The notes beneath the pieces are model-generated. The model was given only the letters and a program-made list of their open reading frames with translations. It was not told the DNA's origin and ran no database searches. DNA of 20,361 nucleotides, taken from assembly GCA_963785755.1 (NCBI GenBank), contig CAWAXG010000041.1, forward strand, positions 1-20,361. Direction: 5' to 3'. The position numbers and the translations under genes were made by a program. This DNA is from JACCXG01 sp963785755 (lineage in GTDB: Bacteria; Acidobacteriota; Vicinamibacteria; Vicinamibacterales; 2-12-FULL-66-21). Numbering within the stretch: the first letter of the stretch is position 1; each line of letters starts with the position of its first letter. Below are positions 5,639-13,691 of this stretch, in pieces.

Positions 5639-7732
5639 ATGCTCTGGCGCGACGACCCGGCCAAAGTCAGACCGATGCTCGCGACCGTGTCCGAGCCGCC
5701 GCTCGAGGGCAAGGGGCTGATTTTCGAGCCCAAGTATGACGGCATCCGCGCGCTGGTGCACGTCGCGCCGGGAAAGCGGGCGCCGGAGATCCGGATCTGG
5801 TCCCGCCTCGGCAACGACAAGACCGCGCAGTTCCCGGCGGTGGTCCGCGCCCTCGAGCCGCTCGCCCGGTCGCTGACCGATCCGCTCCTCATCGACGGCG
5901 AGATCGTCGCGCTCGACGCGAACGGCCGGCCGGCGGGATTCCAGAAGCTCCAGGGGCGCATCCACGTCACTGGGGCGAGCGATGTCGAGCGGTTGGAGAA
6001 GGCGCAGCCAACCGCGTTCATCGCCTTCGATCTGCTGCGCGACGGCCGCGACGATGTCCGCGGCCAGCCGTTGACGGCACGCCGTGAACGCCTCGACGCG
6101 CACCTGCGCCGCCGCCTCTCGGACACGCTGCGATTGAGCGAGCAGGCGGTCGCCGACGGACGCGATCTCGACAAGCGTGCCCGCGCGGAAGGCTGGGAGG
6201 GGCTGATCGTCAAGGAGATGGCCTCGCCCTATCAATCCGGGCGCCGGAGTCCGACGTGGCGCAAGCGCAAGCTGGTGAACGAAGAAGAGTTCGTGGTCGC
6301 CGGGTGGACCGAGCCGCGGCACACGCGCTCGGCTTTCGGCGCGCTGCTGCTCGGGGTCTACGACGAGACGCGTCCAGGCCGGCCGCTCGTCTACGTTGGA
6401 CACACGGGCACGGGTTTCGATCAGAAGGAGCTCGAGCGCGTCGGACGGCTCCTGCGCGCTCGCCAGATCCCGCAGTCGCCGTTCGCCGATCCCATCCGGT
6501 CAAACGAACCGGCGCACTGGGCGCGTCCCGATCTGGTCGCGCAGGTGCGGTTCACCGAGTGGACCGCGGACCACAAGCTGCGACACCCTGTCTATCTGGG
6601 GCTGCGTGATGACAAAAAGGCATCGGACGTGACGAAAGCCATTCCGAAACGCGCCCAGCAACCCGCGAGCGCGGAAGAACCGGCGGCGCGTGCGGCAAGG
6701 ACCGGCGCGAAACGGCGGGGAGCCAGGACGGGCGGCAAGACGCGAGCCGGCGACGCCGCGATCGAGAAGGTGGTCAGGCAGCTGCGCGAGCTCGAGGACG
6801 CGCGGAAGGATGGCGCCATCGAGCTGCCGGACGGCTCCCGGCTCGGCGTCACGAACCTGGCGAAGGTCTTCTGGCCGAAAGAGAAGCTGACGAAGGGCGA
6901 CCTCCTCCGCTATTACGCAAGGGTGTCGCCGCTCATTCTTCCCGCGGTCGCGGATCGGCCGCTGGTGATGAAGCGCTTCCCCAACGGCATCGACAAACCT
7001 GCTTTCTATCAACAGCGATCGCGGCTCGAACAGCCCCCCGCAAGCGTCCGCATCGAGACGATCCGGGACGACCTCGATCCGATTTCCGAGCCGGACGCGC
7101 GCCGGTTCGTCGGCGGCAATCTGATCACGCTGCTCTACATGACGCAGATCGCCGCCATCTCGCAGGATCCGTGGTTCTCGCGCGTGCAATCGCCGCCCGA
7201 GGCCGACTATGTCGCCATCGATCTCGATCCGGGTGAAGGCACGCCGTTCAGCAAGGTCCTGGACGTGGCACGTTTCGTCCGCGACGAGCTGCACTCGCTG
7301 AAAGTCCCCGGCGTGCCGAAGACATCCGGATCCCGAGGCCTGCACGTCTACATCCCGCTGCCGCCACGGACGTCGTACGAGTCGGGGATGCTGTTCTGCC
7401 AGGTGGTGGCCACGCTGATTGCGTCCCGGCATCCGCGCCTGGCGACGGTCGAGCGGACCGTCCGCGCCCGGCCGCGTGGCACGGTCTACGTCGACTATCT
7501 GCAGAACATTCTCGGGAAGACGCTCGCCACCGCCTACAGTGCGCGCGCGTCCGAATTCGCCGGCGTCTCGACGCCGCTGACCTGGGAAGAGCTCGATGAG
7601 CCGCTGGATCCGAGGGACTTCACGATCACCACGGCGCCGAAGCGCTTCGCGGAGCGCGGCGATCTGTGGGCGCGGCTGCGCTCGGCGCGGCCGGCGAACC
7701 TGGAGTCCGTGTTCAGGAAGTACGCTCGATGA
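5639..7732 (+). CDS. ligD: LigD, ATP-dependent DNA ligase plus polymerase domain
   Basis: This 697-residue protein joins double-strand breaks with Ku. The ligase domain comes first: motif I PKYDGIRA with adenylated Lys32, LIDGEIVALD near 84-93, AFDLLRDG near 129-136, EGLIVKEM near 187-194, and TWRKRKL near 206-212, with the OB domain to about 320. A basic Ala-rich linker covers roughly 335-375. The C-terminal archaeo-eukaryotic-primase-type polymerase domain spans about 395-697, with the metal-binding DLD at 528-530 and SGSRGLHVYIPL near 563-574. The 3'-phosphoesterase domain found in many LigD proteins is absent, so the order is ligase-polymerase. The first ATG is kept because RDDPAKVRPMLAT is typical of the family N-terminus, though no good Shine-Dalgarno motif precedes it. 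The 3' end overlaps the convergent HAD gene by 20 bp. Confidence 0.95.
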   Translation: MLWRDDPAKVRPMLATVSEPPLEGKGLIFEPKYDGIRALVHVAPGKRAPEIRIWSRLGNDKTAQFPAVVRALEPLARSLTDPLLIDGEIVALDANGRPAGFQKLQGRIHVTGASDVERLEKAQPTAFIAFDLLRDGRDDVRGQPLTARRERLDAHLRRRLSDTLRLSEQAVADGRDLDKRARAEGWEGLIVKEMASPYQSGRRSPTWRKRKLVNEEEFVVAGWTEPRHTRSAFGALLLGVYDETRPGRPLVYVGHTGTGFDQKELERVGRLLRARQIPQSPFADPIRSNEPAHWARPDLVAQVRFTEWTADHKLRHPVYLGLRDDKKASDVTKAIPKRAQQPASAEEPAARAARTGAKRRGARTGGKTRAGDAAIEKVVRQLRELEDARKDGAIELPDGSRLGVTNLAKVFWPKEKLTKGDLLRYYARVSPLILPAVADRPLVMKRFPNGIDKPAFYQQRSRLEQPPASVRIETIRDDLDPISEPDARRFVGGNLITLLYMTQIAAISQDPWFSRVQSPPEADYVAIDLDPGEGTPFSKVLDVARFVRDELHSLKVPGVPKTSGSRGLHVYIPLPPRTSYESGMLFCQVVATLIASRHPRLATVERTVRARPRGTVYVDYLQNILGKTLATAYSARASEFAGVSTPLTWEELDEPLDPRDFTITTAPKRFAERGDLWARLRSARPANLESVFRKYAR

Positions 7733-8621
7733 GGCGGCGGAGCCGCTCGCGATCGCGGGCGCTCAACGTGGGTCGCGGGGGATCGACCGGGCCGTCATCC
7801 TCGACCGGAGAGCGGCGCCGCGCGAGCGCGCGGACGGCAAGGACGATCAACGCCGCGCCAGCCACGCCGCCGGCAATCAGCGCGACGACGTTCATGTCGA
7901 TCGGCGGCCGTGGCGCCGCCAGGTCGTCGAGCGCGAGATGCGCGAACAGCGACCGATCGTATTGCGCGTAGAGATCCGCCGGATCGCGATACACCTCGAT
8001 CGCGCCCACGAGATCGTCGCGCCGCCATCCGCCTGACTCGAGGGCGACGATCGGAATGCCGGCGCGATGCGCGGCGTCCACGTCGTACGGCGTGTCGCCG
8101 AGCATGACGATGGCTTCGCGCGCCGCGCCGGATCGCACAATCGCGGCCTGCACGATGTCGGGATCCGGCTTCGAGCGCTCGGCGTCATCGGCCGAGGTCT
8201 GACTGTCGATGAGATCCGCGACGCCTGCCCGCTCGAGCAGGACGCGGACTTCATCCTCCTTCGCCGAGCTCGCAACGACGACCGTGTATCCATCGTCCAC
8301 GAAGCGCTGTACGAGTGGGCGAACCTGCGGAAACGGTCGAATACCCGGAAGATAGCGGGCGGTGAAGATCTCGGCGCGGCGGGCGCTGATCCGGGCACCC
8401 TCCGGAGAGTCCGCGCTGATCCCGGCGACCTGCGGGATCAGCTTGTCGGCGCCCATGCCGATGGCGCGCCGGACCCGCTCGTAATCCACCTGGATGCCCG
8501 ATTCGCGAAACGCGTCGATCCAGGCCCGCGCATGCGCGTCGTTGCTGTCGACCAGCGTGCCGTCGACGTCAAGGATGACTGCTTTGCGTGGGTGTCGCGA
8601 CTGATCTCTGGAAGACGGCAT
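7713..8621 (-). CDS. HAD-family phosphatase with C-terminal membrane anchor
   Basis: The N-terminal 220 residues or so form a haloacid-dehalogenase-like hydrolase of the phosphoglycolate phosphatase / beta-phosphoglucomutase type. Motif I is DVDGTLVDSN with the nucleophile and acid aspartates. Motif II is VVVASSAKEDE, and motif III with IV is KPDPD followed by GDTPYDVDAA. A helical cap lies between motifs I and II. Unlike most members, the protein continues with a membrane helix (NVVALIAGGVAGAALIVLAV) and a basic tail of about 45 residues. The enzyme is probably held on the cytoplasmic face of the membrane. The ATG at 8621 gives MPSSRDQSRHPRKAVILD; a GTG at 8627 is also possible. The substrate is unknown. 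Confidence 0.88.
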   Translation of the reverse strand: MPSSRDQSRHPRKAVILDVDGTLVDSNDAHARAWIDAFRESGIQVDYERVRRAIGMGADKLIPQVAGISADSPEGARISARRAEIFTARYLPGIRPFPQVRPLVQRFVDDGYTVVVASSAKEDEVRVLLERAGVADLIDSQTSADDAERSKPDPDIVQAAIVRSGAAREAIVMLGDTPYDVDAAHRAGIPIVALESGGWRRDDLVGAIEVYRDPADLYAQYDRSLFAHLALDDLAAPRPPIDMNVVALIAGGVAGAALIVLAVRALARRRSPVEDDGPVDPPRPTLSARDRERLRRLIERTS

Positions 8622-8656
8622 GCGCACGCCAGGTTGAAACGTGTGGCAGACAAGAA

Positions 8657-8680
8657 GGGGGTCAGCTTGGACTGACCCCC
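8657..8680 (-). terminator. Strong hairpin, probable terminator
   Basis: A perfect inverted repeat with 9-bp arms (GGGGGTCAG/CTGACCCCC) and a 6-base loop lies 10 bp past the stop of the small acidic protein and before the HAD gene. The minus strand downstream reads CTTCTTGTC, only weakly T-rich. It may be a terminator or a REP-like element. Confidence 0.55.
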
Positions 8681-8690
8681 GAAAGAGTGG

Positions 8691-8879
8691 TTAGAAGGAG
8701 CCGTCGCCCTCTTCGTCTTCCTCGAGATCCTCCGTATCGTCGAAATCCTCGTCATCCGCGATGCCCCGGATTTCGTCGCCCGTCCCCCGGATGGCTTCCT
8801 CAGCCGGATCGCTGGGGCGTCCAGGATCGGCCCCGCTGTACTCGTCGACGTCCTCTCTCCGGTTACGATCGTCGGCCAT
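8691..8879 (-). CDS. Small acidic hypothetical protein (62 aa)
   Basis: The protein starts MADDRNRREDVDEYSGADPG and ends with an Asp/Glu-rich tail (DDTEDLEEDEEGDGSF). It is very acidic and probably largely disordered, with a short helical middle (PAEEAIRGTGDEIRGI). A good Shine-Dalgarno GAGGAGC stands just before the ATG, and a strong hairpin follows the stop, so it looks like a real independent gene. I recognise no characterised family. It lies divergent to the ferredoxin gene, 90 bp away. Confidence 0.7.
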   Translation of the reverse strand: MADDRNRREDVDEYSGADPGRPSDPAEEAIRGTGDEIRGIADDEDFDDTEDLEEDEEGDGSF

Positions 8880-8957
8880 GGTTGCTCCTCATCGATGATA
8901 GTCACTCCGGCGAGTCGGTGTAGCGCCAGCAAGCCAGGTGCCACGTGAACTCTGCGC

Positions 8958-8963
8958 TATAGT
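8958..8963 (+). promoter_or_regulatory. -10-like hexamer directly before ferredoxin ATG
   Basis: TATAGT ends 6 bp before the ATG at 8970, so transcription would begin at or next to the start codon. No clear -35 hexamer lies upstream (CAGGTG at the expected place) and no Shine-Dalgarno motif is present. This fits a leaderless message. Confidence 0.4.
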
Positions 8964-8969
8964 CCAGAG

Positions 8970-9335
8970 ATGGGTAAAAAGAAAGATGAGCTGCCCGAAA
9001 AAGTCGCCGAGTCATTTGGCGTCGGAAAGCTTACGCGCCATTTGTTCGTCTGTATAGGTCCCGACTGCGTCGACCCTGATAAAGGCGACAAAACGTGGAA
9101 TTACGTGAAGAAGCGTATGAAGGAGCTCAACATAGCGGGCGCCGACGGCCCGTGTTACCGCACGAAAGCCAACTGCTTCCGCATCTGCACGAGCGGCCCG
9201 ATCTGCGTCGTGTATCCGGAAGGTACGTGGTACCAGAACGTAACACCCGAAAACGCCGAACGCATCATCCAGGAACATCTCATCAACGGGCACGTCGTCA
9301 CAGATCTCTGTTTCGCCCGCAACGCCCTAAGGTAG
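8970..9335 (+). CDS. (2Fe-2S) ferredoxin domain protein
   Basis: The 121-residue soluble protein has the thioredoxin-like (2Fe-2S) ferredoxin pattern. After a Lys-rich start comes RHLFVCIGPDC, then CYRTKANCFRICTSGPICVV, then YPEGTWYQNVTPENAERIIQEHL. The cysteines near residues 28, 33, 62, 69, 73 and 79 include the usual cluster ligands. Related domains occur in NuoE-type subunits and in stand-alone electron carriers. This one has no partner gene nearby, so its redox partner is unknown. The C-terminal helix ends in LCFARNALR with one further cysteine. Length is normal for stand-alone members. Confidence 0.9.
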   Translation: MGKKKDELPEKVAESFGVGKLTRHLFVCIGPDCVDPDKGDKTWNYVKKRMKELNIAGADGPCYRTKANCFRICTSGPICVVYPEGTWYQNVTPENAERIIQEHLINGHVVTDLCFARNALR

Positions 9336-9344
9336 AGTCCCCCC

Positions 9345-9358
9345 GGCTCTTTTGAGCC
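9345..9358 (+). terminator. Short hairpin after ferredoxin gene
   Basis: GGCTC-TTTT-GAGCC forms a 5-bp stem with a 4-base loop, 10 bp past the ferredoxin stop. No T run follows, so termination here would be weak. Confidence 0.3.
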
Positions 9359-9368
9359 AAAGAACGTC

Positions 9369-9420
9369 TGAACCCCTGAACCCGAACCCGTGAACCTTTG
9401 AACCATTGAACCAATGAACC
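9369..9420 (+). repeat. 8-bp TGAACC tandem repeat up to the permease start
   Basis: TGAACC recurs at 9369, 9377, 9391, 9399, 9407 and 9415, with a variant copy (CGAACCC) near 9383. The period is 8 bp. The last copy is preceded by A and so creates the ATG start codon of the next gene at 9414. Confidence 0.88.
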
Positions 9421-11810
9421 GACAAGTGCTGTCGACGACGCTCCTGTCCTTGCGCCTGCTGAAGCGCCGGCCTGGCTTTGCGGCGGTGGCCTTGACGACG
9501 TTGGCGCTTGGTATCGGGGCGCCGACGGCCATCTTTTCGGTGGTGCACGCGGTGCTGCTGCGTCCGCTGCCGTATCCGGAGCCGGATCGCATCCTGCAGT
9601 TCCGGATGGAGGTCAAGGGGCCGCAGCGATCGATCGGGTTCGACGCGCTCCCGGCGACGGCCGCGCTGGAGTGGGCCGCCGGGAGCTCGACGCTGACGGC
9701 GATCGCGCTGTTCAACGATCGGGCGCTGACCCTGTCCGCGCCGGATGGTCCGTTCAGGCTCTCGGGCATCGCGGCGACACCCAACCTGTTCGAACTCCTG
9801 GGCGTCGCGCCCGCGCTCGGACGCACACCCGATTCCGCATCGACGGACGTGCGTCAGATCGTGCTCAGTCATGCCACCTGGCTGCGCCACTTCGGGGGAA
9901 GTCCCGCCGTGATCGGGTCGCCCGTGACGTTCGACGGCGAGGTCTACCGGGTCACGGGCGTGATGCCCGAACGGTTCCAGTTTCCCTCAGCCGACGCCGC
10001 ATTCTGGGTGCCTCTGCTGATGAGCAGCGGCGGCGGCCGGGGCATGCTGCTGCCGGCAGTCGCCCGCATGGCCCCCGACGCGACGGTCGCGGCCGTCATC
10101 GAGGAAGGCCGCCGACTGATCGACGAAACGAGAGGTTCGTCCGAATCGAAACTGCTCGCGCTCACGCTCCAGGAGCAGATGATCGGCAGCGTGCAGCGCG
10201 TGCTCTGGATCCTGATGGCGGCGGTCAGTCTCGTGACGGTGATCGCCACGGCCAACATCGCGCTCCTCCTGCTGGTCCGCGGCGCGGGCCGCGAGCGCGA
10301 ATTCTCGATTCGCCTGGCGATCGGCGCGAGCCGGGGGCAGCTGATCCGGCAGCTGTTCTTCGAGGGAATGATCCTCGCGCTGATCGGCGGAGCGGCCGGA
10401 CTGCTGCTCGCGGGCGGCATGCTCGACCTGCTGCTGCGGCTGGCGCCGCGCAGCATGCCACGGCTTCAGGACGCCGCGCTCAGCGGCCCGGTGCTGGCCT
10501 TCGCCGTGGCGGTGACCGCCGGCAGCAGCCTGGTGTTCGGCATCCTGTCCGCGGGCCGGTCGATCGCGACGGATCAGGGCAGCGGGCTGATGCGATCGGG
10601 CGGCTCGCTGCTGGCGGGCGCCGGCACGCCGCGCCGCCGGCTGAACGTGCTCGCGGCCGCGGAGCTCGCGTTGACCGTCGTCCTGCTCGTCGGCGCCGGG
10701 CTGCTGCTTCGATCGTTCGTCGCTCTCGTGCTGGTGGATCAGGGATTTGATGGACGCGGATCGATTGCGCTGCAGATCACGCTGCCGGCCTCGCGCTATC
10801 CCACTCCTGCCGCGAGGGTCGCATTTCACGAGCGGCTGCTCGAACGGCTGAAACAGGTACCGGGTGTGACCACTGCGGGATTGATCACCGCGATGCCCAA
10901 CCGGCAGCCGACCGGCCGCTTCGACTACAACCCGATCGCCGTACCGGCCGCGCCCGATCCGATGTCGATGACGATTGCCGAAGTACGGATGGCCAGCGAG
11001 GGATTCCTCGAAGCGATGGGCGTGCCCTTGCGGGCAGGGCGAACGTTCCGCGCCGACGATGCATCAGGCGCCGAGCCGGTGATGATCGTGTCCGAGCGGC
11101 TGGCCCGGTTGCATTTCGGCGACCAGGATCCTGTCGGCCGGCTGCTGTATTCGTTGTCGGGCACCCGCCGGGTCGTGGGCGTCGTGGGCGATGTCCGCCC
11201 CGCGTCGGAGTTCTTCACCGCCCCGGCGGCCTACCTTCCGGTTCGTCAGACGCCGGATCTGTTCTCGTGGCATGCGGGCATGAACGTCGTGGCGCGCGGC
11301 CGCAATCCCGATGCGCTGGCGGCAAGCCTTCGCACGATCATCCTGTCCATGGATCCCGAGATGCCGGCCTACAACGTCCGCACGCTGAGCGCGGAGGTAT
11401 CGGCGCTGGTGGCGGGACCACGCTTCAGCGCATCGGTCCTGGCGGTATTCGCCGCGGTGGCGCTGGTCCTCGCGGCAGTCGGCGTCTACGGCGTGATGGC
11501 GTATTCAACCGGCCAGCGCACCCGCGAGATCGGCGTCCGCGTCGCGCTCGGCGCCACGCGCAGGCAGGTGCTCGGCCTCATGATTCGCGACGGCGTGATG
11601 ATTGTCGCCGCCGGCCTGATCGCAGGACTCGTCGCCGCCGCCTTGCTGGCACGCGGGCTCACCGGCCTGCTGCACGACGTGCAGCCGGCCGACCCGGTGA
11701 CACTCGGGGTGGTCGCCGCCCTGCTGTCGTGCATCGGCCTGATCGCCGCCTACCTCCCGGCCCGGCGCGCGACGCGGCTCAATGCGCTCGATGCGCTGCG
11801 GCACGACTGA
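9414..11810 (+). CDS. ABC transporter permease, acidobacterial orphan (ADOP) type
   Basis: This 798-residue inner-membrane protein has the duplicated FtsX/MacB architecture. A first helix (GFAAVALTTLALGIG region, near 21-45) ends in SVVHAVLLRPLPYPEPDRI, the family signature. A MacB-like periplasmic domain runs to about 260. Three helices follow (LLLLVRGAGREREFSIRLAIGASR marks the coupling-helix region), then LNVLAAAELALTVVLLVGAG. A second periplasmic domain covers about 440-670, and three C-terminal helices close it, with a second coupling motif RTREIGVRVALGATRRQV. No ATPase gene is adjacent, as is usual for these proteins. Exported substrate and energy source are unknown. The ATG lies on a tandem repeat and has no Shine-Dalgarno motif. 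Confidence 0.93.
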   Translation: MNRQVLSTTLLSLRLLKRRPGFAAVALTTLALGIGAPTAIFSVVHAVLLRPLPYPEPDRILQFRMEVKGPQRSIGFDALPATAALEWAAGSSTLTAIALFNDRALTLSAPDGPFRLSGIAATPNLFELLGVAPALGRTPDSASTDVRQIVLSHATWLRHFGGSPAVIGSPVTFDGEVYRVTGVMPERFQFPSADAAFWVPLLMSSGGGRGMLLPAVARMAPDATVAAVIEEGRRLIDETRGSSESKLLALTLQEQMIGSVQRVLWILMAAVSLVTVIATANIALLLLVRGAGREREFSIRLAIGASRGQLIRQLFFEGMILALIGGAAGLLLAGGMLDLLLRLAPRSMPRLQDAALSGPVLAFAVAVTAGSSLVFGILSAGRSIATDQGSGLMRSGGSLLAGAGTPRRRLNVLAAAELALTVVLLVGAGLLLRSFVALVLVDQGFDGRGSIALQITLPASRYPTPAARVAFHERLLERLKQVPGVTTAGLITAMPNRQPTGRFDYNPIAVPAAPDPMSMTIAEVRMASEGFLEAMGVPLRAGRTFRADDASGAEPVMIVSERLARLHFGDQDPVGRLLYSLSGTRRVVGVVGDVRPASEFFTAPAAYLPVRQTPDLFSWHAGMNVVARGRNPDALAASLRTIILSMDPEMPAYNVRTLSAEVSALVAGPRFSASVLAVFAAVALVLAAVGVYGVMAYSTGQRTREIGVRVALGATRRQVLGLMIRDGVMIVAAGLIAGLVAAALLARGLTGLLHDVQPADPVTLGVVAALLSCIGLIAAYLPARRATRLNALDALRHD

Positions 11811-12108
11811 CGTGCACATCTTCGCCTCCGATGCCAAACCGATCGGGCGCTAACGCGCTGCACGGCGGCACGACGAGTCCTAAAGGATTCCTTCGTGCAC
11901 TTCGTGACGTCGTGCCTCGTGAGGCGCGAAGCGCAATTCGTCTTTTTTGAGAAGGTGGAGGTGGGAGTTGGAGGTTGCCCGCCGCCGCATGCCGAGCGTG
12001 TCTGCGATCGGCATGCTCTGGCGAGGTCTCGCCGTAGCGCGCGCTGAAGCAATCGCGCGAAGGCGGAGGAGTTGACGAGAAGTCAGCGCTGTCGACAAGA
12101 AGTTTGCG
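11811..12108. other. Intergenic, no gene seen
   Basis: Between the permease and the receiver-PAS gene, which converge, nothing on either strand looks like protein or RNA. Around 11888-11925 there are loosely repeated CTTCGTG/CGTCGTG/CTCGTG words. Around 11955-11975 there is a run of GGTGGAGGTGGGAG-like purine repeats. Confidence 0.5.
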
Positions 12109-12843
12109 CTAGCCAGCGTCAGTCTGAAAAGTCCAGAGCAGCATCGGCCGCGCCGCATCCGCCGTCTTCTCGATCTGCACGCGGACCATGAGCGGCCGCC
12201 GTTCCTTCGGGCGCAGGCGTCCCGACCGGAACACGAGCTCGCCCGCCGACGCCCGGGTCATCGCGGCACGCCAGGCGTCGCGATCCTGCTCGAAGAACAC
12301 GATCAGATTGCGCCGCTGCAACCCGCGATGCGTGCCGCTCAGCAGACGCGCGCCGAGCGCGCTCGTCTCGAGGATGGTGCCATCGTTGTCGGTGACGACC
12401 CACATCTCAGTATGGTTGCGCGCCGGCCGTCCGTTCAGCGCCGTACTGACTCGCTGAACGATGGTCTCCGCCGGAACCGCATCCGAGACATACCCGTGCG
12501 CACCGGCCGACAGGCCCGCTTCCTGGGTTTCGGCCGACAGGCTGGCCGTCGAGACGAGCAGCACGGGCAGCCCCGGGTGGAGCCGCGTCAGCGTCTCGCA
12601 CAGGACGATGCCGCACGAATCGGGCAGCTTCACGTCGATGAGCGCGACCGATGGCCGCTGCCTCGTGGCGGTCGTCAGCGCTTCCCGCGCGGATCCGGCC
12701 TCGACGACCTGAAATCCGGACTCGCGAAACAGCCGCGCGCGAGCGTGCCTTGACGGTCCACCTTCCTGCACGTACATCAGGACCGGGATCAACGGGGCGG
12801 ACTCGAAGTCGTCGGGTCTCGTCTCGGCGAGTGGCATTTTCAT
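12109..12843 (-). CDS. Receiver-PAS protein with atypical receiver
   Basis: This 244-residue protein has a response-regulator receiver fold (about 19-137) followed by a PAS domain (about 146-240). The phosphorylatable Asp70 is present in VALIDVKLPDSCG. The N-terminal acidic pair is replaced by the sequence MYVQEGGPSR. The conserved lysine near the end of the domain is absent (HGYVSDAV where a lysine is normally found). The PAS part starts at MWVVTDNDGTILETSALG. There is no DNA-binding or enzymatic output domain, so it may act by protein contacts. The ATG at 12843 overlaps the stop of the upstream small gene (ATGA), implying translational coupling. It diverges from the kinase cluster and may share its signal. 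Confidence 0.82.
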   Translation of the reverse strand: MKMPLAETRPDDFESAPLIPVLMYVQEGGPSRHARARLFRESGFQVVEAGSAREALTTATRQRPSVALIDVKLPDSCGIVLCETLTRLHPGLPVLLVSTASLSAETQEAGLSAGAHGYVSDAVPAETIVQRVSTALNGRPARNHTEMWVVTDNDGTILETSALGARLLSGTHRGLQRRNLIVFFEQDRDAWRAAMTRASAGELVFRSGRLRPKERRPLMVRVQIEKTADAARPMLLWTFQTDAG

Positions 12844-13004
12844 GTCCCCGTGTACTGACCGTCCGCGGCGCGCCGGAGCTGTCCGGCGTGGACGAGATCG
12901 TCGAGGACGATCCGGCAGGTCGGGATCCGTACGCCGAACAGTCGCGCGGCCTGGTTCACATGGAGTGTCAGGCCCGGCATTTCCCGATAGGTGCCGAGGA
13001 TCAT
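12840..13004 (-). CDS. Small winged-helix-like protein (54 aa)
   Basis: The frame reads MILGTYREMPGLTLHVNQAA, then RLFGVRIPTCRIVLDDLV, then HAGQLRRAADGQYTGT. The pattern resembles a helix-turn-helix with a beta-wing: LTLHVNQAARLFGV as helices one and two, IPTCRIVLDDLVHAG as the recognition helix, and QLRRAADGQY as the wing. It is probably a small DNA-binding protein. The stop overlaps the receiver-PAS start by ATGA. No Shine-Dalgarno motif precedes the ATG at 13004. A strongly initiated frame from 13123 ends 5 bp upstream, so the real gene could be longer and frameshifted. Confidence 0.6.
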   Translation of the reverse strand: MILGTYREMPGLTLHVNQAARLFGVRIPTCRIVLDDLVHAGQLRRAADGQYTGT

Positions 13005-13009
13005 CGAGA

Positions 13010-13123
13010 TCAGGAATCGCCGATCCGGTTCGCCCGCCGTCGTGCCTCTGACGTTCGAACGCCGATCGGATCGCGTACCCGGAAGCGAAACGAATCATCG
13101 TGAACGCGTGGTGCTGCGCGCAT
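13010..13123 (-). CDS. 37-aa frame with strong RBS, leader or broken N-terminus
   Basis: An ATG at 13123 follows a strong Shine-Dalgarno GGAGGG (13130-13135). The frame encodes an Arg-rich 37-residue peptide beginning MRAAPRVHDDSFRFRVRDP and ends 5 bp before the start of the winged-helix-like protein. It is either a coupled leader peptide or the N-terminus of that protein separated by a one-base frameshift between about 13015 and 13040. The arginine-rich tail (SEARRRANR) would join naturally to RRFLISMILGTYREM in the next frame. Confidence 0.45.
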   Translation of the reverse strand: MRAAPRVHDDSFRFRVRDPIGVRTSEARRRANRIGDS

Positions 13124-13135
13124 GAATTGCCCTCC

Positions 13136-13597
13136 AATCCCATGGACCCGTGATGTGTGATGCGTCGCGCGCGCTCGAGAATTCTTCCGTCGCCGTTCGC
13201 CCCTTCGCTACTTGTGCGCTGGTACGCGAGGTCGTGGCCTCGCATGGGCTCACGCGCAATCTCCGGACCGGAAGCAGTGGAGAATCAGTCCTGCCGGACC
13301 CCACTCGTATCGCCTTTCGTCCGAGCGGAGTACCTGGCCGTTGCAGTCTGTTGATCCGGTCAGGCACAGAATGTCACTCGCGTATGGGGTGATCTATCGG
13401 GAGAATGGGAACGTCGCAATAAGGGAGAACCCCTAGGCTATAGGCTAGTGGCGACAGTTCGGCGAAATGACGCAGTTTTGACCCGGAATTTGCAGGCATT
13501 GGAAGGATGGACGGCGTAAGCCCTTCGGTCGCGTGATTGGGGATCGATGCTGAAATCAATGTCACCAACCGGCCGGAATCGGTTCATGCTGTGAGGG
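13136..13597. other. Upstream region of the divergent signalling operons
   Basis: No gene was recognised in this 460-bp stretch. A minus-strand frame at 13374-13568 (64 codons) has no Shine-Dalgarno motif, no family resemblance and nothing downstream, so it was not called. Base composition is lower in GC between about 13380 and 13560 than in the neighbouring genes, as for a regulatory region. Confidence 0.45.
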
Positions 13598-13648
13598 GCT
13601 CGCTGGCAGCTGCGGGTGGTCCTCGGCGAGGTGGCCCGACCAGCGAGC
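13598..13648. promoter_or_regulatory. Inverted repeat upstream of kinase promoter
   Basis: GCTCGCTGG (13598-13606) is matched by CCAGCGAGC (13640-13648), 33 bp apart. A smaller palindrome, CCTCGGCGAGG (13621-13631), lies between them. It is centred about 70 bp upstream of the -35 element of the kinase gene. It could be an operator or a large hairpin; no cognate regulator is shown. Confidence 0.45.
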
Positions 13649-13691
13649 GCACGGACGAGGCCAGAGTCGGACGTCGCTGACGACGAGCTGT

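Noticed and set aside
13374..13568. 64-codon minus-strand frame in the kinase upstream region
   Set aside because: No ribosome site, no recognisable features, and it lies in a likely regulatory region.
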